A stretch of DNA of 34,240 bases, from IMG/VR virus record IMGVR_UViG_3300007554_000010, positions 1-34,240 of that record; one strand, 5' to 3'. This DNA is from a virus. Below the pieces are notes generated by a model that was given only the letters and a program-made list of their open reading frames with translations, was not told where the DNA came from and searched no databases. A program made the translations under genes and the position numbers. Positions 23,451 to 30,351 of the stretch are shown piece by piece; position 1 is the first letter of the stretch; every line of letters starts with the position of its first letter.

Positions 23451-24025
23451 GCGTCTTCTAATAATTCTTTAATTGCGTTTTTATATTGTTCTTCAGTTAA
23501 GTTTCCTTCAGCATGTTGTGCAATTTGATCTCGAATTGCCAACATCAATCGTTGAGCTGAAGAAGTTGTTGTTTCATTTTTAGCTCGATCTACAATTTCA
23601 GGATTTTGTTTAATTGTTTGAATTGCAATCAAGTCTTTTAATTTAGTAGTTGACCAATCATGTGAACGGGTAGTGTAAACTACCTCAATTGGTAGATTAT
23701 CACCAGTGAATCGCTTGCCAATGTAATCTTCACCAAGGATGCGAATGTCTGGCTTATAGAATTCCATCAACTTTACCAATTCTTCTTCAGTTTGATAACA
23801 AATAACCTCATCAACGTATTTGATTGACATCAAGGTCTTGTATCGCTCATACAATGGAATAACTGGTTTATATTTAGTAAAGCGCGTTTCTGATGGATCC
23901 ATTTGTAAGAACACCATGAAGTAATCACAATGCTGTTTTGCTGTTTCAAATGTGTAAATATAACCTGGATGTAGTAGGTCAAAGTTACCAGCAGTAAATC
24001 CAATTTTACCCTTCGTTGGATGCAT
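23447..24025 (-). CDS. Cytidylyltransferase-like nucleotidyltransferase (TagD/RfaE type, HPGY variant)
   Basis: 192 residues. FTAGNFDLLHPGY at 10-22 is the first nucleotide-binding motif. The usual HxGH has Tyr in place of the second His here, an odd substitution. RYKTLMSIKYVDEVI and DIRILGEDYIGKRFT match the family body, and WSTTKLKDL (about 140-148) is the ISSTxxR-type motif with Lys for Arg. The last 45 residues are an extra helical extension. Relatives activate glycerol-3-phosphate, ribitol-phosphate or heptose-phosphate with CTP/ATP. The changed motif residues could mean a different substrate or reduced activity. It overlaps the 84-aa gene upstream and rmlB downstream. Confidence 0.8.
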   Translation of the reverse strand: MHPTKGKIGFTAGNFDLLHPGYIYTFETAKQHCDYFMVFLQMDPSETRFTKYKPVIPLYERYKTLMSIKYVDEVICYQTEEELVKLMEFYKPDIRILGEDYIGKRFTGDNLPIEVVYTTRSHDWSTTKLKDLIAIQTIKQNPEIVDRAKNETTTSSAQRLMLAIRDQIAQHAEGNLTEEQYKNAIKELLEDA

Positions 24026-24260
24026 AATTTAAAGTTGATTTAGTTATATTAAGATACAAGTATAGTTGTTTTGAAATGAATTGAATATCCTCATCATCAA
24101 AATCGTCATTCAATAGAAGAATAATAATAAAATTATCGATCATCTTTTTAGCAGTGTCCATGTGGTCATCTGTAATACAAGAATCAACTGTTTTAATAAT
24201 CTTTTGAATACCGGTTTCAATATACGATTCGTAATTGTTTGGCTTTAAGAAGTAATTCAT
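24006..24260 (-). CDS. 84-aa helical protein between two cytidylyltransferase genes
   Basis: It is a compact acidic helical protein (MNYFLKPNNYESYIETGIQK, FIIILLLNDDFDDEDIQF), with one hydrophobic stretch too short and too flanked by charge to be a convincing membrane helix. No family is recognised. It overlaps both neighbours (20 bases with the 192-aa gene, 4 bases with the 146-aa gene), so it is translationally coupled to the two nucleotidyltransferases. Confidence 0.6.
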   Translation of the reverse strand: MNYFLKPNNYESYIETGIQKIIKTVDSCITDDHMDTAKKMIDNFIIILLLNDDFDDEDIQFISKQLYLYLNITKSTLNYASNEG

Positions 24261-24697
24261 ATTAAGGTTTGTTTTGTCTTGTTGTTATATTCAGCTCGAT
24301 AAGTTCGATCTCTTAAATCTGATGATGAAAATCTGTGATCTCTTTTATTATAATAAATTTCAATATTACGATCTTCGCAAATATCTTTAGCTGTAAAATT
24401 CTTATTGCGATATTCTGCGCCAATAATTCTAACATCTAATTTAAAGGATGCGAAGATATCTTCAAGATCTTGCTCAGTTACATACGGGACGATCTCATCA
24501 ACCCATTCGCATGCTGAAACTTGAATATAGCGTTCAACGATTGTTTGGACTGGTTTATTCTTTTCAGGTCGATCCAGGGTTGGATCAACTTGAAGAGCAA
24601 CAATCAAATAATCACATTGTCCTTTTGCCTCCTCAAGCATCTTAACGTGACCTGCGTGAAATAGATCAAATGTTGATGCTGTAATTCCTACTTTCAT
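24257..24697 (-). CDS. Glycerol-3-phosphate cytidylyltransferase-like enzyme (TagD type)
   Basis: 146 residues, close to the roughly 130 of TagD. ITASTFDLFHAGHVKML carries an intact HxGH (H15, H18). ERYIQVSACEWVDEIVPY and DVRIIGAEYRNKNFT are family blocks, and RFSSSDLRDR is the second signature motif. The reaction would be CTP plus a sugar- or polyol-phosphate giving a CDP-linked product. It heads the transcription unit with the second, variant cytidylyltransferase and rmlB. Its promoter overlaps the terminator of the gene block upstream. Substrate cannot be read from sequence; glycerol-3-phosphate is only the best-known case. Confidence 0.85.
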   Translation of the reverse strand: MKVGITASTFDLFHAGHVKMLEEAKGQCDYLIVALQVDPTLDRPEKNKPVQTIVERYIQVSACEWVDEIVPYVTEQDLEDIFASFKLDVRIIGAEYRNKNFTAKDICEDRNIEIYYNKRDHRFSSSDLRDRTYRAEYNNKTKQTLI

Positions 24698-24718
24698 AAA
24701 TACTGTTTAAAATAAAAA

Positions 24719-24740
24719 AGCTTAGTAATTATACCAAGCT
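24719..24740 (-). terminator. Terminator of the head-protein block, overlapping the next promoter
   Basis: A 9-bp stem (one G-U pair) AGCTTGGTA/TACTAAGCT with a 4-base loop, followed by TTTTTT on the minus strand. The TATAAT of the next promoter occupies the loop and upper stem. Confidence 0.85.
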
Positions 24741-24756
24741 CTTTTAAAATGTTTCA
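24728..24756 (-). promoter_or_regulatory. Promoter TGAAAC-N17-TATAAT embedded in a terminator
   Basis: TGAAAC (24751-24756), exactly 17 bases, TATAAT (24728-24733), 30 bases before the ATG of the cytidylyltransferase gene. The -10 box is the loop and upper stem of the terminator hairpin at 24719-24740. Confidence 0.7.
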
Positions 24757-24774
24757 ATATTTAATTATGTATGA

Positions 24775-25323
24775 TCAGAGTCTAGTATCTAGATTAACAT
24801 TATTCATATATTTTTCACGCATAGCATATAACTCTTTATCCGCGTGTTTAATATTTTGCATATCCTTCTTTTTCATCTTGGCTAAAACCTTAGCGATAGC
24901 ACCATCAGCTATTCTCATTAGTTTTTCAGTAGACTGCAATCTAGATTCTAATTTAACCTTGCTAACATACGCCTTAAGTGTATCATTCTCCTGACCAATT
25001 TCATCCATCATACCAATTAACTCTTCTTCTAGATCTTCTAGGAGTTTAATTTTATCTTCATGTGGATTATCATCATTTGATCTATGAGATCTAGAAGATG
25101 TATATGAGTCTGATTTATCCTCTAATTCGTTTTCAAAATCTTCAATCGGATCACCCTCAAGTTTTAATTTACCAATATCAACTCTAGTTGCCGTCAATTT
25201 AGCTGATAATTGATCCAATTTACGTTTTTGAGCAGGATTTTTAAATAAACCTTTTAAAAAACTAAATAACCCTTCATCTAATTGAGAGCTATTAAAGCTT
25301 TCGAACGTTTGGATATATTTCAT
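24775..25323 (-). CDS. Putative head-packaged protein with capsid-targeting-like N-terminus (182 aa)
   Basis: The N-terminus MKYIQTFESFNSSQLDEG has the TFExF targeting-like pattern, followed by L-D-E/G, a fitting gp21-type cleavage site. After it comes a short hydrophobic/basic segment (LFSFLKGLFKNPAQKRK), an acidic serine-rich stretch (DKSDSYTSSRSHRSNDD) and a long helical, coiled-coil-like region to the end. Function is unknown. It is the last gene before the terminator at 24719. If the targeting reading is right, the protein would enter the prohead core, lose about 17 residues during maturation and could be ejected with DNA. Confidence 0.65.
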   Translation of the reverse strand: MKYIQTFESFNSSQLDEGLFSFLKGLFKNPAQKRKLDQLSAKLTATRVDIGKLKLEGDPIEDFENELEDKSDSYTSSRSHRSNDDNPHEDKIKLLEDLEEELIGMMDEIGQENDTLKAYVSKVKLESRLQSTEKLMRIADGAIAKVLAKMKKKDMQNIKHADKELYAMREKYMNNVNLDTRL

Positions 25324-25330
25324 TTTATTA

Positions 25331-26911
25331 TTATTTGATTGTCATATCAAATGGTAAATCTTCTGGGCCATAGTATCCATCGTCCATGTGTAGGCCGTAC
25401 CATTTTCTACCGTCGGTGAAATAGAACCAACCATGAACTGGATCGTGAACTACATCAAATGGTCTTTGCCATAGTTCAAATTTAACTGGCTTTGCTTTAC
25501 CACGAGCTAAATACTTTAATACTGGAACATCATCATCCCACATTTGAGTAGTTGTAGTTGCAGTAATTGTAGCAGATTTGCCTTTTAGTTTTGCTGTATA
25601 TAATTCACCAGCAATTTCATCAGCTAATTTCTGAGAAGCAGATTCTGTAACAATTGATTCAGCCGCTAATTCAGCGTCCACATCTTTAATGCTAACTGCT
25701 GCATCTAATTCAGCTTCAAGCTTTTTCTTTTGTGTAGTTAAATCTTTTAATTTAGCAAGTAATTTATCTTTATCTTTACCTTCAGCTTCTTTCCAAGCGT
25801 CCACGGTAACTTTCATATCTGAAGTAATTTTACCCCAATCTTTTTGGATTTTGTTGATTGAACGAGCTTCATTAACTTCGGTAGACTCATTAACTTTCTT
25901 CTTTAAGTACTTATTAGGCTCTCTAAGAATAAACTCTTGTGAATCGCCATCAACTCTAGCAACTACATCGCCATTTGATTTGATATCGGTAATTTCAACA
26001 GTCTTGTTTCCATCGACGTGTTTCCATTCCCATTTGTCGCCGGCTTTGAATTTAGCTTCATTAACCACCGATTCTGCTAATTTAGAAAAGAAATCTTTAG
26101 CTAATTTATTATATTCTTTCTTTTCATCGTTATCTAGATAGCGTAATGATTTTGTATAATTATATTTTAAATCTTCAAAATAATTCTTTGCACCTTTACC
26201 TTCATTAACCACTGATTCAGCCAATCTCATCTCAAGCTTGTTTCTCTTAGCAATAAGCTTTTGAATCTCATCTTCAATCTTGTTTAGCTGATCGCCATAT
26301 TCATCGGCAATTGGACCACCTTCAGCTTCAGCCTCTTCTTCCATATCGATTAGCATTTGACCTCTATCAGAATAAAGATCTTTTAGATCTTGGCTAATAT
26401 CCCATAGATCATCTTCAGCTTTTAGTCTCTCTTTACCGTAAAGTGGCTTACGCTTTGGTTTAGCAAGCTCTTTTTCGCGCTTCATTTTAGCAGCTCTAAA
26501 AGCCATTAAAACAGGATCGTTAAGATCTGATTCTGTAATTAATGACTCGCTAAAAAATGCTTCAAAAGTAGGAATAAATGATGTTTTCATTTCTTTAATT
26601 TCTTTTTCATCTTCGTCTTCTTCAGATTTTCTACCCTTTGGTATATCACCTGATCCAACTTCAGTTTCGGTTGGGAATGAAATGTCTCCCATTCCTCCAA
26701 TATTTGACGGTGTAATATTTTCAGCAACTTCAGGTAAACCTTTATGCGGAGTAGATGCAAAGTCTTTAAGATCCTTTAGTGACATACCGTCAACCAACTC
26801 TTTAACTTTATCTCTATAAGCCGCATCAACGTCAGAAAGTTGCATATCGCCAGATTTTACGGCGTATGCAACTCCCATTAAACGTTGTTGTGATTTACTA
26901 GTGCTTGGCAT
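25331..26911 (-). CDS. Modular DUF3008-like protein with repeated protease-site cassettes (526 aa)
   Basis: Residues 1-60 (SKSQQRLMGVAYAVKSG ... DFASTPHKGLPE) match a small phage domain I know as DUF3008. Around residue 108 comes an internal MKTSFIPTFEAFFSESLITE, a targeting-like segment with its own ATG. After that the protein is a chain of different short modules separated by near-identical cassettes: AESVVNEG (231-238), AESVVNEA (279-286), VNESTEVNEA (340-349) and AESIVTES (417-424). Each ends in V/I-x-E followed by a small residue, the gp21 cleavage layout. The final module (about 425-526) is aromatic-rich (VHGWFYFTDGRKWYGLHMDD). I infer a polyprotein of head-packaged peptides; no enzymatic motif is visible. 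Confidence 0.7.
   Translation of the reverse strand: MPSTSKSQQRLMGVAYAVKSGDMQLSDVDAAYRDKVKELVDGMSLKDLKDFASTPHKGLPEVAENITPSNIGGMGDISFPTETEVGSGDIPKGRKSEEDEDEKEIKEMKTSFIPTFEAFFSESLITESDLNDPVLMAFRAAKMKREKELAKPKRKPLYGKERLKAEDDLWDISQDLKDLYSDRGQMLIDMEEEAEAEGGPIADEYGDQLNKIEDEIQKLIAKRNKLEMRLAESVVNEGKGAKNYFEDLKYNYTKSLRYLDNDEKKEYNKLAKDFFSKLAESVVNEAKFKAGDKWEWKHVDGNKTVEITDIKSNGDVVARVDGDSQEFILREPNKYLKKKVNESTEVNEARSINKIQKDWGKITSDMKVTVDAWKEAEGKDKDKLLAKLKDLTTQKKKLEAELDAAVSIKDVDAELAAESIVTESASQKLADEIAGELYTAKLKGKSATITATTTTQMWDDDVPVLKYLARGKAKPVKFELWQRPFDVVHDPVHGWFYFTDGRKWYGLHMDDGYYGPEDLPFDMTIK
26057..26219 (-). repeat. DNA-level repeat encoding the ESVVNE cassette
   Basis: TTCATTAACCACTGATTCA (plus-strand reading) occurs at 26201-26219 and exactly again at 28555-28573 in another gene. 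A 17/19 match is at 26057-26075. All three encode ESVVNE in the same frame. Near-identical codons in two genes suggest recent shuffling of the cassette rather than only protein-level convergence. Confidence 0.75.
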
Positions 26912-26920
26912 ATTTAAATA

Positions 26921-27259
26921 TTATTCTGCAGAAGCTTGAGCAGCTTTAGCAGCAGCTTGAACAACCTTAGTATATAATCCAAATACCTGGCCAATTGTCA
27001 TACCATCTTTCCAAGTAGCTACAGTTTTATCACCTAAAACAATATCACTTCCGTCAAAATATACTTGTCTAGGTAATTTATCAGCACCTGACGCAATTTT
27101 GAAAAGTTTTTGAGTAGGATAATCACCTAAGTATCCAGAATATGAGAATTTGTTATCAGCATTAGCTTGAATATATTTCATTGCGTTTGCTGGTGAAATT
27201 TCTCTAGCTTCATTAACATTCGATTCTACGAATTGTTCAAATAATTTTACGTGTTTCAT
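26921..27259 (-). CDS. Putative head-packaged protein with capsid-targeting-like N-terminus (112 aa)
   Basis: I chose the ATG at 27257-27259 because it gives MKHVKLFEQFVESNVNEARE, matching the N-termini of several neighbours; the longer in-frame start at 27313 overlaps the upstream gene. LFEQF is followed by V-N-E/A, a likely gp21-type cut after about residue 17. The mature part (about 18-112) is a small alpha/beta domain (YIQANADNKFSYSGYLGD, QVYFDGSDIVLGDKTVATWK) ending in an alanine-rich helix. No function is recognised. The segment before the ATG is similar to that before the internal start in the 671-aa gene. Confidence 0.65.
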   Translation of the reverse strand: MKHVKLFEQFVESNVNEAREISPANAMKYIQANADNKFSYSGYLGDYPTQKLFKIASGADKLPRQVYFDGSDIVLGDKTVATWKDGMTIGQVFGLYTKVVQAAAKAAQASAE

Positions 27260-27306
27260 AATTTTGATTATTTTTTTTGTTTTTGATTTATTTAAATTAA
27301 TTTTAA

Positions 27307-29322
27307 TTACCAAGCGTAATCCATATCTTTTACTTTCTTCACTTTATCAGAAACGTATTTAGCATATTGCTTGGCTTCTCTTTCATAGTAGCCTGAAGAA
27401 TAACCTCCTGCTTTTTCTTTCTCAACGTTTACCATGTGTGAAACATATCTATCATAATCGCTTAAGATACCTGACATCATATTAGATGCGTCAGTAAGTT
27501 TAATCTCTTGACCGCGGCTGTTTTGACCAATTTTAATTTCACCATATTTAGTCTTTTCACCTGATTTAAGTGCATTAGAGATTTGCTTAGTTAATTCATT
27601 AATAGCATCTTCAACCATTTTATCTAATGGTAAGCTAGAAGCTTTAGTTGCTAAAATATCTCTATATCTTTGTGTGTTTGCTTTCTTAAAGTCAGCTGCT
27701 GATGTGAACGCAATTGCACCAGATTTAGCATCAGATCTAGATTGAATAAGATCCCTTGAAGATTCACCACCTGTATTAATGTTAAATATAATTGCTCTAT
27801 CAGCTAATTCAGCCGCTCTCTTGATTGAAGCAATACCTGATGCATCGTAACCTCTATATACTTTATTTCCACCAACTGTGGTGCTGCCGTCTGATTTACC
27901 AAGAGTGTATTGGTTCTTTTTATTAACGTTAGGTGTTTTTGCATATCCCTTATAATCAACTCCTAAGAAATCTTTACCTCTTGAAAGAGCTAAAATACCA
28001 GGACTTAAAATTGGTTGTCTATAAGAAGATCGATCTGCATACGGATTTTCCTTTTCATTATCTACAATATAGAATACTAAATAGTCTCTATTATTTGCAT
28101 AAGTTTTGTATGCTGTATTTGCATCTGTATCAACTAATGCAGAATCTTCAATTTGATCAAGTTTGATTTTAGTTAAACCATAAATGGCAGATGCTAGATT
28201 CTTAGTACCGTACCAGTTTGCATCAACACCAGAATTTTTCATAGCCAATAAGTTTTGTAACTTAGAAGACTTAAATGCTTCATTTAATGGTCTGAATTCT
28301 TCAACAATTTGAATTGATTCTTCAATGTATTCTGCTAATTCCTCATCGCACCATCCATAATCACAATCAGCTAATACATTTTCAAGATCTTTTCTCTTAC
28401 CTTGCATTACAATGACTGGGTGACCTCCACCTGGACCGTCCATCATTTTATCAATGATAGTAACCTTATGCTTCTTTAAGAATTTTAAGAAGTCTTTGTC
28501 ATCTGGATCCATTGCGTCCATTTCAACAGTTGCTTCAAATAATTGCTCATTCTCTTCATTAACCACTGATTCAAACGCTGGAACTAATTCTCTATCACCA
28601 TAAACATCTACCATGTACCATTTCTTATCTGATTCATCGTATAAGTAAATATATTCAGCACCGCCGTCATTAGCAGCTAATTTAATAAACTTATCCATGT
28701 CTGATTTTTTACCAGCCATTGGAGCTCTACCATCATTGTAGAAGTTCATTTTATCAAGAGCATCTAATCCTGAGTTATCACCCTTTGCAATAACATCTTG
28801 AATTGCTTTTGCATTTTTATAATTCTTCTTAATTGTAGGAAGCATATGCTCTGGGTAAGAATCGTAGTGGGTATAAACTGACTGGATGTTACCTTTTTTG
28901 TCGATGATACCGAATTGACCTCTTGTACCTTCATTAATCATTTCAGTATTTTCATTCAATGAACCAATGAATTCTGAGAATGATTCAAATACAAAGTTCT
29001 TTTTCATTTGATTATTTTCGTTTATTTTGATTTGATTTAAAATTCTTGCTCCAAATTTAGATAGGGTAATACCATCCTCAGAAACGTTAAAATATTTAGA
29101 GTTACGTCTCATCCATCTGGTAGAATCAGTAGAAAGCTCAGAAAGAATCTGATTAAATTCTTCTTGAGTCATTGAGCCATCAGCAATTGCTTCAAGCATT
29201 TTGTTTCTAATACGAGCCTCCTTACCTGCTGTAAGAGCTGGATAGTTTTCAGTGTAACGTCTTTTAAATGTTACTTTATTTTCATTTAATCTATTTGATT
29301 GATCAAAATGATTCTTTTCCAT
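27307..29322 (-). CDS. Large modular protein with internal targeting-like segment (671 aa)
   Basis: Residues 1-105 form a helical module (NENKVTFKRRYTENYPALTA ... SEDGITLSKFGARIL). Residue 106 begins MKKNFVFESFSEFIGSLNEN, a complete targeting-like segment with a possible internal start at 29007, followed by INE/G at 129-132. Next come a GTRGQFGIIDKKGNIQSVY module (about 132-250), the FESVVNEE cassette (250-257), a module with MDGPGGGHPVIVMQGKRKDL (about 270-335), and after FRPLNEAFKSSKL a 320-residue C-terminal region containing IIFNINTGGESSRDLIQSRS. I recognise the modules only as recurring phage segments of unknown role. A polyprotein of injected or core proteins is the best inference. Confidence 0.7.
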   Translation of the reverse strand: MEKNHFDQSNRLNENKVTFKRRYTENYPALTAGKEARIRNKMLEAIADGSMTQEEFNQILSELSTDSTRWMRRNSKYFNVSEDGITLSKFGARILNQIKINENNQMKKNFVFESFSEFIGSLNENTEMINEGTRGQFGIIDKKGNIQSVYTHYDSYPEHMLPTIKKNYKNAKAIQDVIAKGDNSGLDALDKMNFYNDGRAPMAGKKSDMDKFIKLAANDGGAEYIYLYDESDKKWYMVDVYGDRELVPAFESVVNEENEQLFEATVEMDAMDPDDKDFLKFLKKHKVTIIDKMMDGPGGGHPVIVMQGKRKDLENVLADCDYGWCDEELAEYIEESIQIVEEFRPLNEAFKSSKLQNLLAMKNSGVDANWYGTKNLASAIYGLTKIKLDQIEDSALVDTDANTAYKTYANNRDYLVFYIVDNEKENPYADRSSYRQPILSPGILALSRGKDFLGVDYKGYAKTPNVNKKNQYTLGKSDGSTTVGGNKVYRGYDASGIASIKRAAELADRAIIFNINTGGESSRDLIQSRSDAKSGAIAFTSAADFKKANTQRYRDILATKASSLPLDKMVEDAINELTKQISNALKSGEKTKYGEIKIGQNSRGQEIKLTDASNMMSGILSDYDRYVSHMVNVEKEKAGGYSSGYYEREAKQYAKYVSDKVKKVKDMDYAW
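28555..28573 (-). repeat. Second exact copy of the ESVVNE-encoding 19-mer
   Basis: TTCATTAACCACTGATTCA, identical to 26201-26219, lies in frame in the 671-aa gene and encodes the junction between two modules at residues 250-256. Confidence 0.75.
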
Positions 29323-29358
29323 ATCTAAATTTTATATTATATTATTAGATTATATATC

Positions 29359-30351
29359 TTACGCTTTAACCTTAACTTGAATACTTCCTCCAGTCCAAGA
29401 TGAAATTAAAGTTTCACCAACATTGCTGGAAATATTGTCTTTAAATAATACTCCACCAAACTTTTTGCTAGAATTTGTTTGTACAAATACAAACTTTTCT
29501 TTAATTGAGCCAAAACCAGCAACTAAATCTCTTTCAATCTCAGAATAAGATTTTAATTGAATTTGATTCTGACCAGATATCATATTTTTAATAGCTTGAA
29601 TGGTTTTATTATTTGAGATAGATCCAATTTGTTCTCCACCTGTTTTAGAAACAATTAATTCTCCTTCTGGGGAGAGTGACATACTAAAAGTTAATGGTGA
29701 TGTTACAATTACTGGATCAAGATCCTTAACAATATTAAGGAATTTTGCGCCTTCATCTCTTGCAACTTTATTCTGAATATCTTTACCTTCAGCTGTATTT
29801 GGATTTAATTCTGGTAAAATATCCTTTAAACCCATATACAGATTTTTCAACTCTTGTTTGGCAGTTTCAATAATTGATCTGTGCTTAGCACCAGTTCTCC
29901 AGCCGTAAAGATATCCATCCTTACTTGTCTTAACCTCTTTACATTCTGCTTGGTCTAAAATTCCACCATTATCATTATAAAGCGTTAAATCAATATCAAC
30001 TGAACCACCGCCAATACCGCAGTTTTCAATAATATAGGCCATCATAATTTCGCCGCGGCCAATACCAACTACATCAGCTCCTAAATTAACTAGAGTAGTT
30101 GCTGCACCTTTATTACTAGAAAGAATCTTATTTACTTTAGCCATATTAGCTGAAGAAAAAGAATCTAATTTAATTCTCTGGAATGGCGCTTTACCCTTAA
30201 ATTCATTAGTATTAATTAAATTGTATAACATCTCCTTATCATTCTTATTAGAAGATTGGGCTAATGCCATATAATTTCTTTGAGAGCTTTCATTAATCTG
30301 ATTATTTAAAGCTCCTTCAAATCTGGTTCTGATGTCATTAAAATCTGCCAT
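29359..30351 (-). CDS. Putative PD-(D/E)XK-fold protein in the head-protein block (330 aa)
   Basis: 330 residues. E101 in GRGEIMMAYIIEN, D119/D121 in SVDIDLTLY and E136-C-K138 in AECKEVKTS give the E...D...ExK order of PD-(D/E)XK nucleases with normal spacing; GWRTGAKHRSIIETAKQEL follows as the next helix. The N-terminus FNDIRTRFEGALNNQINESS has an I-N-E/S site that could be a maturation cut, but not the full F-E-x-F pattern. It would be a candidate DNA-cutting protein, perhaps acting on host DNA early if packaged. Catalytic activity is unproven. Its start codon overlaps the stop of the 627-aa gene upstream. Confidence 0.6.
   Translation of the reverse strand: MADFNDIRTRFEGALNNQINESSQRNYMALAQSSNKNDKEMLYNLINTNEFKGKAPFQRIKLDSFSSANMAKVNKILSSNKGAATTLVNLGADVVGIGRGEIMMAYIIENCGIGGGSVDIDLTLYNDNGGILDQAECKEVKTSKDGYLYGWRTGAKHRSIIETAKQELKNLYMGLKDILPELNPNTAEGKDIQNKVARDEGAKFLNIVKDLDPVIVTSPLTFSMSLSPEGELIVSKTGGEQIGSISNNKTIQAIKNMISGQNQIQLKSYSEIERDLVAGFGSIKEKFVFVQTNSSKKFGGVLFKDNISSNVGETLISSWTGGSIQVKVKA

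Noticed and set aside
24006-24260. Membrane protein or holin in the 84-aa gene
   Set aside because: The hydrophobic run FIIILLL is only about seven residues long and is flanked by acidic residues; no second segment.
27260-27313. Longer start for the 112-aa gene (ATG at 27313)
   Set aside because: The extra residues are a lysine/isoleucine-rich reading of an AT-rich spacer that overlaps the previous gene; the start at 27259 gives the conserved MKHVKLFEQF.
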